Source: Pinus tabuliformis
Taxonomy: Eukaryota; Streptophyta; Pinopsida; Pinales; Pinaceae
Assembly: GCA_031772625.1 (NCBI GenBank)
Contig: CM062814.1
Span: forward strand, 822,624,757 to 822,688,756
Direction of reading: 5' to 3'
Length of the DNA stretch: 64,000 nucleotides
Shown: piece after piece, positions 1 to 11,861 of the stretch
Numbering within the stretch: position 1 is the stretch's first letter
Layout of the letters: each line of letters opens with the position of its first letter
Notes under the pieces: model-generated
Seen by the model: only the letters and a program-made list of their open reading frames with translations
Databases searched by the model: none
Told to the model about the DNA's origin: nothing
Position numbers and translations under genes: made by a program

Positions 1-2302
1 ACCCACTTTTAATTAATCCAAAAATTAATATTTTGGATTAATTTCCTCAAAAATTTGACTTTGACTTAACCACCAAGGTCCAAGGGCTCAAATTTTCTTA
101 AAATATCAATTTTTTCCTTGGTGGGGGACCTCCAAAATTTGACTTTCCTTTGTCCCACGAATTTTTTATTATTTTCCACTTGGAGAGAAATTAATTTCTT
201 TATAATTATTTTTTACTCAAAATTAATTAATTTCTAGCTTTGGATTTTTGTTTAATTTAGCCAGAAAAATTGATTAATTGACACTAGACACTGGCTAAAT
301 ATGAGGGACCATACAAAAAAATATTTTTTACATCAAATTATTACAATATCAACCCTTAAAAGTTGTTGGACACCTAATCCTCTAAGGGTTGGTGTGGAAG
401 CTGAACAGCCAAAGGGAATCCAAGAGACCTTGGAATATGGAATCCAATGGTCACTCCTATGTACTATAAATGTATATCATTTGTTAATAATAGAGGTACT
501 CTCATGCTTATCATTCATCTTTAGTGGTTGCCATGTATGTGTCTAACAAAAGGGGAAAACACATTTAGACTCATACCTTCAACAATTTACCCTATTATGC
601 GACTCAATATGATCTAATATAGACCAAGTATGTTTGTAATAAATAATTTAGCCAAATGTGCTTAAATTATTCCCAAACATACTTTTACAGAGACTCGATA
701 TAACACTAGGACTCACCTAAGACCTTGTCAAGGAATTCCACCATAGCTTTGGGGTTTAAGCTAGAAGAAAAACTCTCTCGATTATCCATGTTTAAAAACA
801 CACATAATTCGGTGAGGTTAAAAAACTTCCTAGAATGAAATTCTTTGCCAAAATCGTAGGCTTACCTAGGTGTTATTACATAAATAAATGGTCATACTAG
901 CAGTCATACTAGCATCATTTACAATACAATTTGCAAAAATTGGGTTTACAATGACAAGTAAATACAATTTGCAGAAATTGGGTTTACAATGACAAAATGG
1001 TGTTGGCTAATGACTTTGAACTTTGAAAAAATTTCTTCATATCTTTAAATCTTGCTTCCTTGGACTTGTTAAAAAAGTGTGGTCAACAAGACCCTTGTTT
1101 CAGTCCCTTGATGCCTGATTGTTGCTCTTGACCTAGCAAGTGTCCTCTAGGACCCCCTACTAGTTTGAGCCCACTGTCACCATAGCTAAAGCTTCCTACT
1201 TTTTACGAACTTTCACTAATGGAAGGAGACCTGATATATAGAGAATCACTTATGAAGGATAGATGAGCTAAGATGGGTGTGAAGTGATCTCGGGGACCCT
1301 TTCTTAGGTGAGGCTCAAGAATGGGACTTGCTTGCTTCTTAAGCAAGGTGCAAAGCTTTCTAGGATAAGGGGGTGAGGATTTAAGGGATAGGTTCAAGGA
1401 GTGTGAATTGTAAAGGAGCTTCCAAAACCCTAAAATCCTTATTGAACTTGGTTTCCCAAGTGGTTTTTGAAGAGTTGACTTTTCAAAGATATGGGACCAC
1501 ACTGAACTAAGTGGACACAGGTTAGGTAAAGGGAAAGTAATTTAGCAACCAATGATAGGCTTGACCCAAACAAGGAGGAGAAGGGGACCAAAGAATTGAT
1601 TTTCAGTTGAAAGTGCAAAATGATACCTATGAGGAACTAGCCTAGGGGATCTTAGGGAAAAAACCAATCTCAAGCCTAGGGCTTCAAATATCTCACAACC
1701 CCACTGTCGGAATTTCCTCAAATTTGGAGGAGGCCTAGGAGATGCATCAGCGTAGTAGAGGCCAAGAGATCAGATTTTTCTTATGGGTGGTTTGTCAGGA
1801 AAATGATGCCCTAGGAGCCCTAATGTGGATAGACCTAGAATAAAGAGGAGAAGGTGAAGAAAAAAGTTTCTTTGAGTGATCACCTTATGGTAGACCAGTG
1901 CCTAATCCTTTGGGGAGACTGGAGTCAAGAAGAATATGAAGATAGATTTTGTTTCTAGGTCAAGGAGGCCTTAAGATCAACTTCGCTTGTCACTAGGGCA
2001 AAAGAGAGTGACCTTACAAGCTTTTATACTTCGTTTTGCAAGGTGAAGTGGCTTATCAAGATAAATTCAACCATAGAATTACCCCTAGGAGAATTCGTTC
2101 AACATACATGGCCCATACATAGAGATATGCTATATAGAAACATAATTCCACAATTTCACAGTAAATGCATGCAGCAACTAGCCCTAGTATAGCAAAAATC
2201 TCGTTATCAATGCATGTGACAAAGTAAAAGGACAATAGCATTAAATTTGCACTTACATGTAAGAGAATATATCCAACCACCAATAGACTTGTCAATCATG
2301 AA
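1..2302. other. AT-rich intergenic DNA, no gene recognised
   Basis: This stretch is AT-rich and holds only short reading frames with no recognisable domain. It is the left part of the site into which the Copia element at 2,308 inserted; the right part resumes at 13,548. It may itself belong to an older, unrecognised repeat, but no LTR pair, primer site or protein domain was seen. Confidence 0.6.
11..43. repeat. Short AT-rich inverted repeat
   Basis: AATTAATCCAAAA at 11-23 is the exact reverse complement of 31-43, with a 7-nt loop. It could form a small hairpin, but such repeats arise easily in AT-rich DNA. Confidence 0.6.
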
Positions 2303-2307
2303 GCTCC

Positions 2308-3567
2308 TGTTGAAGGAAGTGTAACTAGGTTCGGCCTTCATAAATGTACTTTTGATATTTGTATTTATTCAAGAAAAGAAATATTATTTTTGTTATATTT
2401 ATAAATGAGTTTCTCGCTCATTGAAATAGGTCTAGCACATGTTAAAGTGCTATAGGTAATTCAAAGAGTCAAAAGAAAGTTTGAAGACCCTTAAGGGCAT
2501 GTTACACCATGTACATATTTGTATAAGAGTCAAAGAATATCCCTCCAAGCAAAGACAAGTCCTCTCCATGCAACGACATCATCAAAGGAGCAAAAATGAT
2601 GAAGGAAACTCAAGTCGGCCTACAGTCATCATGTTGGCCTCAAGTCAACCTAAAGGAGGGACAGTCCTCTATATATAGAGGTTTTCCACTCCCACAAACG
2701 ACAAGCAATCCACCTTTGAAATCAGCGAGCAAGGAAGACCAAAAAAAGGATGAAAAAGGATGAGTATAAGTAGCCTCTAGTGCAGCGAAGAAGGAGAAGT
2801 CATCACCGAAGGTTGGAGGACTGTTTCTAGGGTAAAACACAGTCATGCGTCTGAGAGGAGGCATCTATGCGGTCATAACAGCAGCAACATAACAGTCTCA
2901 TACTTCTCATTGTTTGGGCTTGAAACTTAGGCCTATAAGGCCTCCCACTAGAGTGAAGAAGAGACTCTCTCAATTGAAGAAGAAAGGAACCAAATACTCA
3001 AGGAAACCTCCCACACGTGCGAGAATTTAGGGTTGCAGGACAGTCATATCAAGTCTGCAACTACACCTTGAAGAAGGAGCTCGGTTGGTCAAGAGGAAGG
3101 AAGGGATCATCACAAGTAAAGGGTCTCACTAAAGATCAAGGATAAGTGTCTCTTCTAGAGCAAGTGCAACAAGGACTATCAACAGTTGTAAGAAGAACAA
3201 AGTGCCGAAAGAAGGAGGACGAAGTGTCAAGGAACGAAGTGCAGGAAGGAGGAAGGATTTGGCTTGTGCGTGGAGGATATTCTTGTGAAGGGTCTAGGGT
3301 TTGGCATTGATCAATAAGAAGCTTCAATAAGAGAAATTTACGAAAGGGTTTTCCTCTCTAAGAGAGAGAGGTTTTGCCCTGGTAGAGAGCCAACATCTTG
3401 TGTTCTTGTTCTTATGTTTTTGGTAGCAGTTTGATGAAGTAAACACACATGCATTAATAAGAAGAGAAGAAGATTAAGCTAACAAGATAAATTGTAAAAG
3501 AGCTTCACAAATTGTTATCAAGTCTAGAAGAATCCTACTATATCTAACTGCCCTAGATTCTTCAACA
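2308..3567 (+). repeat. 5' LTR of the gag-only Copia element
   Basis: It begins TGTTGAAG and ends CTTCAACA, an inverted terminal pair with the TG...CA ends expected of LTRs. It is about 1.26 kb and is repeated at 12,465-13,542. The right copy is shorter internally but collinear with this one. Confidence 0.92.
2666..2681 (+). promoter_or_regulatory. Palindromic TATA box of the Copia LTR
   Basis: CCTCTATATATAGAGG is a perfect 16-bp palindrome about 360 bp into the LTR, and an equivalent TATATATAG lies at 12,826-12,834 in the other LTR. Its position suits the promoter that starts element transcription. Promoter function is inferred. Confidence 0.55.
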
Positions 3568-3580
3568 TGGTATCAGAGCT
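3568..3580 (+). other. Primer binding site, initiator tRNA-Met type
   Basis: TGGTATCAGAGCT follows the 5' LTR with no gap. TGGTATCAGAGC is the classic primer site of plant Copia elements, complementary to the 3' end of initiator tRNA-Met. Confidence 0.9.
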
Positions 3581-3981
3581 AAGGTGACACATCAAGGAAA
3601 GGGCATTTCAAGAACACTCATAAGGTGACTCATCAAGGAAGAACATCTACAAGGTCGAATCATCAAGCCAAGAAGTCTCAATCACATCAAGGACAAGAAG
3701 GTCTACCATCTATCATTCATCAAGGAAGACTACAAAGCAAGAAGAAAAGCCTTATATAAAGGCACCTGCAAGAAGAGCAAATCAAAGAGGCACCTACATC
3801 AAGCTACACCATCTTCAAAAGGAAAAGCACTACAGAGTCAAGTCATCAAGCAATTCTCATCATCAAGCAAATCCATTTCGAGAAAGCAACTTGAAGAACA
3901 TCAAGATCTAAGGAAGGCAAGCCATCAATTCTTCAAGAAGAAAGCAAGTCCACTACATCTCAAACTCTATCAAGTAAGTAT

Positions 3982-4851
3982 ATGTCCCCTCCTGAATATA
4001 CCTCAATGTCTTCTTGCAAGGAAAGCAACAAATTGGCTGGGACCACTAACTTCCTTGCATTGAAGAAGAGGATTGATTTACTTCTCAAAAAGAATGAACT
4101 TCAAGACCACATCAAAGGGAATATCATTATCCCTGCTAAAGAACAAACTCAAGCCTTAGCCAAGTACAATAAGGATGAGACAAGAGCTCAAAGGATTCTA
4201 ATAGAATCCATCAAAGACTCTCTCATTCCTTATGTCTCCAAATTTGAAACCTCAAAAGAAATCTATGACAAGCTAATAGATCTATTCTCGGTAAGCACAG
4301 CTGGAGAAGTGATATCTCTACGAAATGATTTGTACAAGATGAAGATATCAAAGGAAGGAATAGCTCCATACTTCATGAAGATCTCTGAGATGAGGGATCA
4401 ACTTCAAGAGCTAGGAGAAGTCATGTCTGACAGAGAAATGACAATTGTAGTACTCAATGCTCTACCTGAGGATTGGGGCAACTTCACATCAAGCATATAT
4501 TCCAAGAAGGAAGCTACTCCACTAAGTGAACTATGGTCTCTATGCAAGATAGAGGAAACTAGACTCAAAGCAAAGGATGATGTGGGATCAAAGGAGCAAG
4601 CATTTGCAACCATGGCCAAGAGAAAGGGAAAATTTGGCAAATTTGGTCCACGAAGAACAAGCAATAGAGATATGTCCAAAGTCCAATGCTTTGGATGCCA
4701 AGAATATGGACACTACAAAAGGGATTGTCCTAAACTTAAGAAGGACAACAACAACAAAAGAAAAAGGGAAGAAGCTCATGTAACTCAAGAAGTGAAAGAA
4801 GAATACAAGAAGCAGAAGAAGGATGATCCTCCGGATCTATACTATGACTAA
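3982..4851 (+). CDS. Copia-type Gag, open along its length
   Basis: This 289-residue protein is the nucleocapsid/capsid precursor of a Ty1/Copia element. Residues of roughly 15-215 resemble the UBN2 / Copia gag-polypeptide family, with motifs such as LRNDLYKMKI and VLNALPEDW. A CCHC zinc knuckle follows at about residues 236-249 (CFGCQEYGHYKRDC), and then a lysine-rich tail. The chosen ATG gives the typical N-terminus ahead of the gag domain, but an earlier start is possible. It is the only coding gene of its element, and no pol follows it. Its length is normal for Gag in elements where Gag is a separate protein. Whether it is still expressed cannot be judged from the sequence. Confidence 0.85.
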   Translation: MSPPEYTSMSSCKESNKLAGTTNFLALKKRIDLLLKKNELQDHIKGNIIIPAKEQTQALAKYNKDETRAQRILIESIKDSLIPYVSKFETSKEIYDKLIDLFSVSTAGEVISLRNDLYKMKISKEGIAPYFMKISEMRDQLQELGEVMSDREMTIVVLNALPEDWGNFTSSIYSKKEATPLSELWSLCKIEETRLKAKDDVGSKEQAFATMAKRKGKFGKFGPRRTSNRDMSKVQCFGCQEYGHYKRDCPKLKKDNNNKRKREEAHVTQEVKEEYKKQKKDDPPDLYYD

Positions 4852-5310
4852 GTCAACCTCTTTACTTAAAGTTTTTTTTCAAAGTTTTTAGTATAGGAGC
4901 ATGTAGAAATAGAATAGAATGCATGGTTAAAGATATCTTCTAGAATATAGGAGCATGGTAGATATAGCTCAAGATATTCATGTAGAAGGAGCATACCTAT
5001 TATAGGACCTCATCCACAATGAAAGAATAATTGATCATGATTAAAAATCTTAGAAGGCCTCCATCATCAAAAAGAAGAAACATTTGCAGGGTAAGGGTCT
5101 TCAAGATCCTCTGATAGAATCTTCAAAAGAAAGTTCATAAACAAGAGCAGATGTCTCATTAGGAGTCTCATTCATGGGATTCAAGAAAAGGATGATATGC
5201 AGGCAAGAAAAGATGAAGCAAGAAAGACCACACCAAGGACAATCAAATGAAGCCAAGATGATCAAAGAAGAATCAAGATGAGGTATGTATGCATCAAAGT
5301 TAAGTCATGT

Positions 5311-5349
<39 letters not shown>

Positions 5350-5999
5350 AGTCATGGGAATAGTTCTATGGCATGATCAAGTATAAAAGGATCTCTTTCA
5401 CCAATGACATGCTCGAAGGCATGTACTATAATGCAATGAAAGTCAACATAAAGAAGTGCCCCCATAAGGAGTATAAGGTGGTTGACTAATCATCCAAGAA
5501 GAAGCAAATGAAGAAAGAGATCAAGCATGTGAAGAACACCATGGTCACAAAGAATCATTATCTGACAAGATCCATTAAAGACATCTCCCAAAAGAAGGCA
5601 TGACAACTCTAACAAAGGAAGAAAAAGATCAAAGGACCCTTGACACCTATGAAGGCCTTGGAGATAGTAAGGTGCAGATAACTGATTCAACTCTACAAAG
5701 ATGTCATGATGAAGAAGCCATCTAGCAAAAGCACCATTTGATGTTGAAGCAATATCAGGATGAAGTCATGAAGGGCTACTAAATCAAAGTATGGGAACAA
5801 GCAAGTACAACTAAGCATCCATGTGATAAGTATTCTGAAGCATAGACAAGATGACAAAGGAGTAGCTAGATGACAAAAGGACTTGATATATATCAAGAAG
5901 GCCACTTTCCACGAAGGGAGCAATGACATGACAAACCAGGAAGGAAAGTGATCAATGGTCAGTGCCCTACCAAGAAGTTCAAACAAAGACTTCATGCAA
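4852..5999 (+). other. Non-coding internal region of the gag-only Copia element
   Basis: The region downstream of gag is A/G-rich and holds no recognisable pol domain on either strand. It ends at the target duplication of the nested Gypsy element and resumes at 11,862. It probably serves as spacer or RNA-level sequence in a non-autonomous element. Confidence 0.6.
5315..5344. repeat. (AT)15 microsatellite
   Basis: This is an uninterrupted run of about 15 AT dinucleotides within the internal region of the Copia element. Confidence 0.95.
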
Positions 6000-6004
6000 T
6001 CGAA

Positions 6005-6628
6005 TGATCCGAACTTAAACAGGAACGAAACAACTTACAGACATAATCTTAAACACAAAGATGCAGTAGAAAAACACTTCATTTCATTAATAGAAAAATA
6101 TTAAACTATGCATACAAACAGAATGGAAATAAGATAGCTCGGGCGATGGTAGCTTATCTCTGAGAAGAGATGTGGCGGCTACATGCCTCTGAACTGTGTT
6201 ACAATGAAGCTCAAGGGCCTATTTATTATTGGAAAACATGAGAAAACCCTAAACAACCAAAACCCTAACCCCAAGAGATGTAACACCAAGAGTTTGTGAG
6301 CCCCGTTGGAGTTAGTTGGGTAGCTAACTTCCCAAGGTCGTAACTTGGTCATATTATCTCTGTTTGGCACGTACGATACCTTGTTGGAAAGGTCTCTCCG
6401 AGTACTACAGGTTTCGTCGTAGGCCTGTAGCCGTAGGCACGGGCCTACGGCTATGGGCCTACTGCGGACCCCAAAAAATGTCGTTTAGGGGATCAAAATT
6501 GCTCCGAAAGTTCAAAACCCGAAAAACTGCTAAAAATAGTAAATGTTGAAATGAACAAGGAAACAGATGAAACTGACTGGGGGGTCTAGGTGGAATAGGC
6601 GGGTGGCCACCAATATCCACCTGGATCA
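6005..6628 (-). repeat. 3' LTR of the nested Gypsy element
   Basis: It begins TGATCC and ends GGATCA. It carries two AAACCCTAA telo-box motifs (6,244-6,252 and 6,260-6,268), which are conserved in the other LTR and partly in the solo LTR at 25,304. Confidence 0.92.
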
Positions 6629-6641
6629 TTCCTCCCCCCTT
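6629..6641 (-). other. Polypurine tract of the nested Gypsy element
   Basis: On the minus strand this reads AAGGGGGGAGGAA and directly abuts the 3' LTR, the expected place for plus-strand priming. Confidence 0.85.
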
Positions 6642-6693
6642 AGGAAGTAATGGTCCCCATTGCGTGCAGAGCCTCCATGAGGTGAGGAAATTT

Positions 6694-8223
6694 CTATTGA
6701 ACCTGGTCCCTAGTGAACCACTTGCCCTGGTGAAGGAGTTGGCTTGCTTTGACAACTCGATATAGTTGTATCCTCTGTTGGCGAGTGTTCTTGATCTGTG
6801 TGTCCATGATTTGATCAGTTGTGGCCTGTTCCATGCAATCCGGGTTGAGTTCTGTTGGTGTGAGTTGTTCTACAATGTCAGATGTATCCAACAATGGTGG
6901 AAAGTATTGCCGAAGGCGATCTACATTGAACACTGGATGTAGACCAAGGAACGGTGGGATGCTAAGCTCGAAGGCATTATCATCGACGGCCTTGGTGATG
7001 GTGTATGGCCCATATCGGAGCGGGCGAAGCTTGTGGTGGGGTCCAGCAAGGCGCTCCTTCTGCAAATGTAGCCAAACTTTATCGCCCACCTGGAACTTGT
7101 GCGGCACTCGATGTTGATCATGGCGTTGCTTGTACTTAGCATTGGCTTTGTCCAATATATCATGGACCTGTTGGCGGATGTGTTGAATGCGCTCAATGAA
7201 GCTATTAGCCCTTTCAGCTTCGGACTGAACGTGAGTCGAATCTACTTGAGTGGCTACAAATGGTATGGCCACATCAATGGGGCATAATGGCTGAAATCCC
7301 AACCCTACCTGAAAGGGGTTGTGGCCTGTTGAGCTGTGGAGAGCTTTGTTGTAGCTGTGTTGGACATAGGGGAGACTTTCATCCCACGTGCGTGGATGCT
7401 TTGAGTTGTACATGCGCAGAATGTGTACGATCATCCTGTTGACAACCTCTATTTGACCATCAGTTTGGGGATGGAAAGTCGTGGACTTAGTAAGTTTTGT
7501 ATCCAACATCGACCAGAGACTTGACCAAAATGCACTAAAGAATCTGTTGTCCCAATCTGAGACAATGGGCTGTGGGATCCCAAAGTGTACCCACACTTGC
7601 TCAAAGAAGAGCTTAGCAGTGGCCTCTGTTGTGATACTCTTCTTACAGGCCGTCATGATGGTCATCTTAGAGAATCTGTCAACAACCACGAAAACGCAAT
7701 CATTAAAGTGCTTAGTAGAAGGAAGGCTCGACATGTAATCCATGGAGATAGATTCCCAAGGCCGGCTAGGAGTAGGTAGAGGAGTATACAGGCCTTGCTT
7801 CTTGATGGTTGGTTTGGCAATGGCGCAGGCGGTGCAGGATCTAATGTACTTCCCAACATCTTGACGAAGTTTCGGCCAATAAAAATACTTCTGCAATACC
7901 GCCACTGTTTTCTCTACTCCGAAATGTCCAGCGACCCAACTGTAGTGCGCCTCCCAAATCATCTTGGCACACTCACTTGAAGGAACACAGATGTGTCCCA
8001 AGTGGCATAACAGTGCATCATGAAGGTGAAAATTTGGAACTTGCTTCCCTTCCAGGAGTGTTTGGTATATGTTTCCGAATTCTGGATCGCTCTTGTAAAG
8101 ATGCGGCCACCCCGATGTCTCGTGCCCACAGGAGTCGAGCACAGTGATCAGCGCCATGATCGGTGGTCGGCTGAGGCAATCAACGACATTATTGGTGCTG
8201 CCCTTCTTATACTTAATGTTCAA
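6694..8223 (-). pseudogene. Gypsy integrase region (fossil)
   Basis: This 509-residue frame starts in the tail of RNase H (KYKKGSTNNVVDCLSRP). It continues through an integrase zinc-binding region (AGHFGVEKTVAVLQ, then CTACAIAK) and the catalytic core, with VSDWDN and FHPQTDGQIEVVNR marking the second aspartate and the glutamate regions. It ends with a GPY/F-type module (RYGPYTITKAV) and a hydrophilic tail. The gene would insert element cDNA into host chromosomes. It belongs to a fossil element whose upstream pol is broken. Confidence 0.88.
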
Positions 8224-8459
8224 ATGGAATTGTTGTAAATAGGTGGACCATTTCTGATGGCGATCGTTCTACACTCTCCTATGTTTGTATGAACTGTAAA
8301 GGTCGGTGGTCTGTGTGGATGACCGTTTCCTTCCCCAAAATGTAATGCTTCCATTGACGGCAAGCCTGCACAATGGAATACATTTCTTTGTCGTAAGTGG
8401 GGTACTTTCAAAATGTGTCTGAAAGTATCTCACTGTGGTAAGCCACTGGATTGCCCATG

Positions 8460-9232
8460 CTAAGTAAGAACCGCGCCAACAGCATAGTCGGAGGCATCTA
8501 TCTCAATCTCAAATGGTTGTTGTAGGTTGGGTAATGTGAGCACTGGTGTAGAACAGAGGCGATTCTTCAACTCGGAGAACGCTTGTTGTTGGGTTTCCGA
8601 CCAAAAAAACTTTGCTTTCGCTCCACCCTTGGTGACTTGACTTAAAGGCCAAGTGATATAAGAGAACCCCAACATGAACCTATGGTAGAAATTGGTAAAA
8701 CCAAAAAGTTGCGGAGCTCTGTTAGAGTGGTTGGGGTTGGCCAATCCCGAATGAGTTGTATCTTGGATGGTTCCACCTGTACACCCTAATCATCAATGAT
8801 GTACCCCAGATATTGAACCTAGATCAGGCCAAAAGTGCATTTCTCCAAGTTAGCACACAGCTTGTGTTGTCACAGGGTTTGAAGGACCTGTCGAATATGG
8901 TGGAGGTGCTCTTCCCAACTTTCGTTGAACATCAAGATGTCAACTAAATACACCACCACGAATGCATTGGTGAAGGGTCGCAAGATGTCGTCCATCAATC
9001 TCATGAAGGTTGCAGGGGTGTTCGTCAATCCAAACGGCATGACCAACCATTTGAAAAGGTCCTCCTTGGATTTGAAGGCAGTCTTCCACACATCGAAGGG
9101 TTCAATAGGCACCTGGTGATAACCTGACTTCAAGTCAATCTTGCTGAAATATTTGGCCCCCTTGAGCTGGTCTAGAAGTTCATCAATCTGCAGGATTGGG
9201 TACCTATTCCGGACAATGATCTTGTTCAGCAC
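8460..9232 (-). pseudogene. Gypsy reverse transcriptase and RNase H remnants (fossil)
   Basis: The right part (8,870-9,232) encodes reverse-transcriptase blocks including YFSKIDLKSGYHQV and [18 protein letters not shown]. The left part (8,460-8,744) covers the connection and the start of RNase H (ALLTLP-like PVLTLPNLQQPFEIEIDASD). The wording resembles plant chromovirus-type Gypsy enzymes; a finer clade is not claimed. Confidence 0.85.
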
Positions 9233-9572
9233 GCGATAATCAATACAGATCCTTCAAGTCCCATCCTTCTTCTGTGCCAATACAATTGAACTCCCACAAG
9301 GTGACGAGCTTGGCCTAATGTGCCCTTTTCTGCAATAGTTCCTGAATCTGCCTCTTGATCTCATCTTTCTCCAGAACAGAGCGTCGCTAGATCGATCCAT
9401 TGGGCAGCGGTGAGACCGAGGTCAGATCAATGTAGTGCTAGACCTGACAGTGCAGAGGTACCCCTGTGGGTGAGGCGAAAATATCCCTGTACTCCTCCAC
9501 AACCTTGTCCGTCTGATGCTGCTGTATAGAGGAGCCCTGCCTGGAAGTCATGGCCACAGCCTTTTTCTTGCC

Positions 9573-10286
9573 CTAGGGATGAATCATAAGGAAAACAAAT
9601 TTCCTAGTCTGGGAAATGATCTTACTGCATTGCTTTGCAGTGATCAAAGAGATGGTAGTAGGCGGGGCTACCTTCGGTATCATGTACAACTTATTAGCCA
9701 AAGTAATAATCACAGAGCGAGGTCTAGACTCATATACAACATGTCGCTTCCACAAGTATGGTTGTCCTAACAATACATCACAAACTTCAAGAGGATCACA
9801 TAGTACCTCATCAGTGAAGGACTTCATGTTGTAGGGAAAGCAGCACTACTAGCTAACGCGAATATCTCATCCTTGGTTAAGCCACCCGATGATGTACGGA
9901 TGCAGATGTGATGTAATCTTTAGGCCCAGCTGCTTCACGACCTCTGCTGAAATGAGGTTCTTTTGGCTCCCACAGTCGACAATGAACTGCAACAGAGAAC
10001 CCTTCACCCACATTTGTGAGTGGAAGAGGCGTCCCCCCTCCTCTAGATCTTCAGGCTCAATCTTCTTGATCTCGGTGGTGGCCACGGTGGCACTGGGCTC
10101 CGCATCAATGACCTGCTTCCCTTTGTTAGTTCCCTTATCGGGTTTTGATTCAAATTCAGAACTTGCATCTGATTCGGAAGCCTTCAGCTCGACCACCAGT
10201 GACTGCTTGGCCCGACACTCAATTGTATTGTGAGTGGAGCTCTTATGGAACTCACACCATTTTCCCGTGTCCTTCTTCGTCTTCAT
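9573..10286 (-). pseudogene. Gag C-terminus and aspartic protease remnant (fossil)
   Basis: The right part has a zinc-binding-like segment (WCEFHKSSTHNTIEC). It is followed by a retropepsin-like segment in which FIVDCGSQKNLISAEVV occupies the place of the D-S/T-G active-site block. The left part continues with DVLLGQPYLWKRHVVY, the C-terminal protease region of Gypsy elements. It lies between gag and reverse transcriptase as expected. Confidence 0.75.
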
Positions 10287-11032
10287 GGTGTTGTTCTTTG
10301 CTTGCGGCTTCGGCAGGCTATCCTGGGTAGCCCCGCCTTAGCTTGGTCCTTTGTCATGTGGTTTGGGGCGCCTTTTCCTTGCTTTGGATTTGCAGATCCA
10401 AAGTCCTGCTTCTTCTGTTTAAACTTTTGTTCAATCTTAATAGCGTACCAATACGTCGTGCCAAGCGAGGAAATGTCCAGAAACTCCATCTCGTCCTGGA
10501 TGTACTTATGTAGACAGCCATGGTACTTGAGCACCAAATGCCACTCAGTATCCTTGATACCCAGCTTTGTGTGAAGGGTATGGAAAATATTTGTGAACTC
10601 TGGCACATCTTGGTCCCTTCCCTGCCGTAGTGTGGTCCACTTTATGTATTTGTCTTCATAGCTCTCGACAAGGTAATATTGTTCCTTGATGGCGTCTTGG
10701 AAAGAATTCCAAGTGGGTGCGGCTGAAAACAGCGAGGGTTCACTCTCATCCTTTTGTTCACAATAGGTTTCCCACCAGTCCTTGACGTGTGGGGTGGCTT
10801 TGAGAAGTGCAAAAGTAATATTTTCCCGATTGGAAAAGTCATGAACTGAAAAATATCCTTCCAACAGATTTAACCATTTATCTATGGCGTCTACATCTAT
10901 TAGGCCTTCGAATATGGGAATATCGAAGTTAACTTGTACCTTAAAAGGAGTGGTGCCTCCAGAGTGGTTGTTGGATGAAGATGCATCGCCTGTGGGTAGT
11001 CGTCGAAGGATCTGGGCAAAGTTATCCATCAT
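10283..11032 (-). pseudogene. Gypsy Gag (fossil)
   Basis: This 249-residue frame contains a Ty3/Gypsy retrotransposon-gag domain. Its motifs are FDIPIFEGLIDVDAIDKWL, an ALLKATPHVKDWWE block, and VPEFTNIFHTLHTKLGI, with a lysine-rich C-terminus leading to the protease region. It would form the virus-like particle of the element. Further coding-like sequence lies just upstream, toward the primer site. Confidence 0.82.
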
Positions 11033-11233
11033 CGCGTCCCTCTATCGCTCAAGGGCTTCCTCGAGCAACATTTTGAAAGGATCTCCTGCCCCCTCGTCTT
11101 TCTTTTCTTCCGCCATGGGAGGTCGTCGGGTTTTGCGAGGTTGATCTTGCAATGGTTCAACCAGATCAAGCCCTAACTCCTTATACCCTGACCTCGTTGG
11201 GGACATGCAAAGAAAAACAGAGAAAGAGCAGAC

Positions 11234-11246
11234 CACTCTGATACCA
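11234..11246 (-). other. Primer binding site of the nested Gypsy element
   Basis: On the minus strand this reads TGGTATCAGAGTG, one base inside the 5' LTR. It is a tRNA-Met-type primer site. Confidence 0.85.
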
Positions 11247-11247
11247 C

Positions 11248-11856
11248 TGATCCGAACTTAAACAGGAACACAACAACTTACAGATATAATCATAAACACA
11301 GAGATGCGGTATAAAAACACTTCATTTCATTAATAGAAAAATATTGAACTATGCTTACAAACAGAATGGAAATAAGATAGCTCGGGCAATGGTAGCTTAT
11401 CTCTGAGAAGAGATGTGGCGGCTACAGGCCTCTAAATTGTGTTACAATGAGGCTCAATGGCCTATTTATTATTGGAAAACATGAAAAAACCCTAAACAGC
11501 CAAAACCCTAACCCGAGGAGATGTAACACCAAGAGTTTGTGGGCCCCATTGAGGTTAGTTGGGCAACCAACTTCCCGGGGTCGTAACTTGGTCATATTAT
11601 CTCTATTTGGCGCATATGATACCTTGTTGGAAAGGTCTCTCTGAGTGCTATAGGTTTCATCGCAGGCCCGTGCCTACAGCTACAGGCCTGCTGTGGACCC
11701 TAAAAAACGCCATTTAGGGGGTCAAAACTGCTCCAGAAGTTCAAGACCCGAAAATTTGTTAAAAATAGTAAATGCTGAAATGAACAAGGAAACAAATGAA
11801 ACTGACTGGGGGTCTAGGTGGAATAGGCGGGTGACCACCAATATCCACCTGGATCA
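11248..11856 (-). repeat. 5' LTR of the nested Gypsy element
   Basis: This 609-bp copy of the LTR at 6,005 has the same TGATCC/GGATCA ends and two telo-box motifs at 11,487-11,495 and 11,503-11,511. Confidence 0.92.
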
Positions 11857-11861
11857 TCGAA

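Larger units (their letters stand above)
6005..11856 (-). mobile_element. Nested Ty3/Gypsy element, complete in outline but broken
   Basis: TCGAA is duplicated at 6,000-6,004 and 11,857-11,861. LTRs of 624 and 609 bp begin TGATCC and end GGATCA. On the minus strand the order is LTR, primer site (11,234-11,246), gag, protease, reverse transcriptase/RNase H, integrase, polypurine tract (6,629-6,641), LTR. This Gypsy order has integrase last. The coding region is broken in several places. In a 178-bp sample of LTR I counted about 10 differences, so it is an old insertion despite its intact outline. It lies wholly inside the Copia element and so postdates it. Confidence 0.9.

Noticed and set aside
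1-2302. Left LTR of an outer element enclosing the first 16 kb
   Set aside because: No direct repeat partner was recognised in 13,548-16,183, so an outer element cannot be supported.
4852-5999. Hidden pol in the gag-only Copia element
   Set aside because: No reverse-transcriptase, integrase or RNase H motif was found on either strand; all pol motifs within the element belong to the nested minus-strand Gypsy element.
6244-6268. Telomere or interstitial telomeric repeat
   Set aside because: Only isolated AAACCCTAA motifs are present, not a tandem TTTAGGG array; telo-box is the better description.
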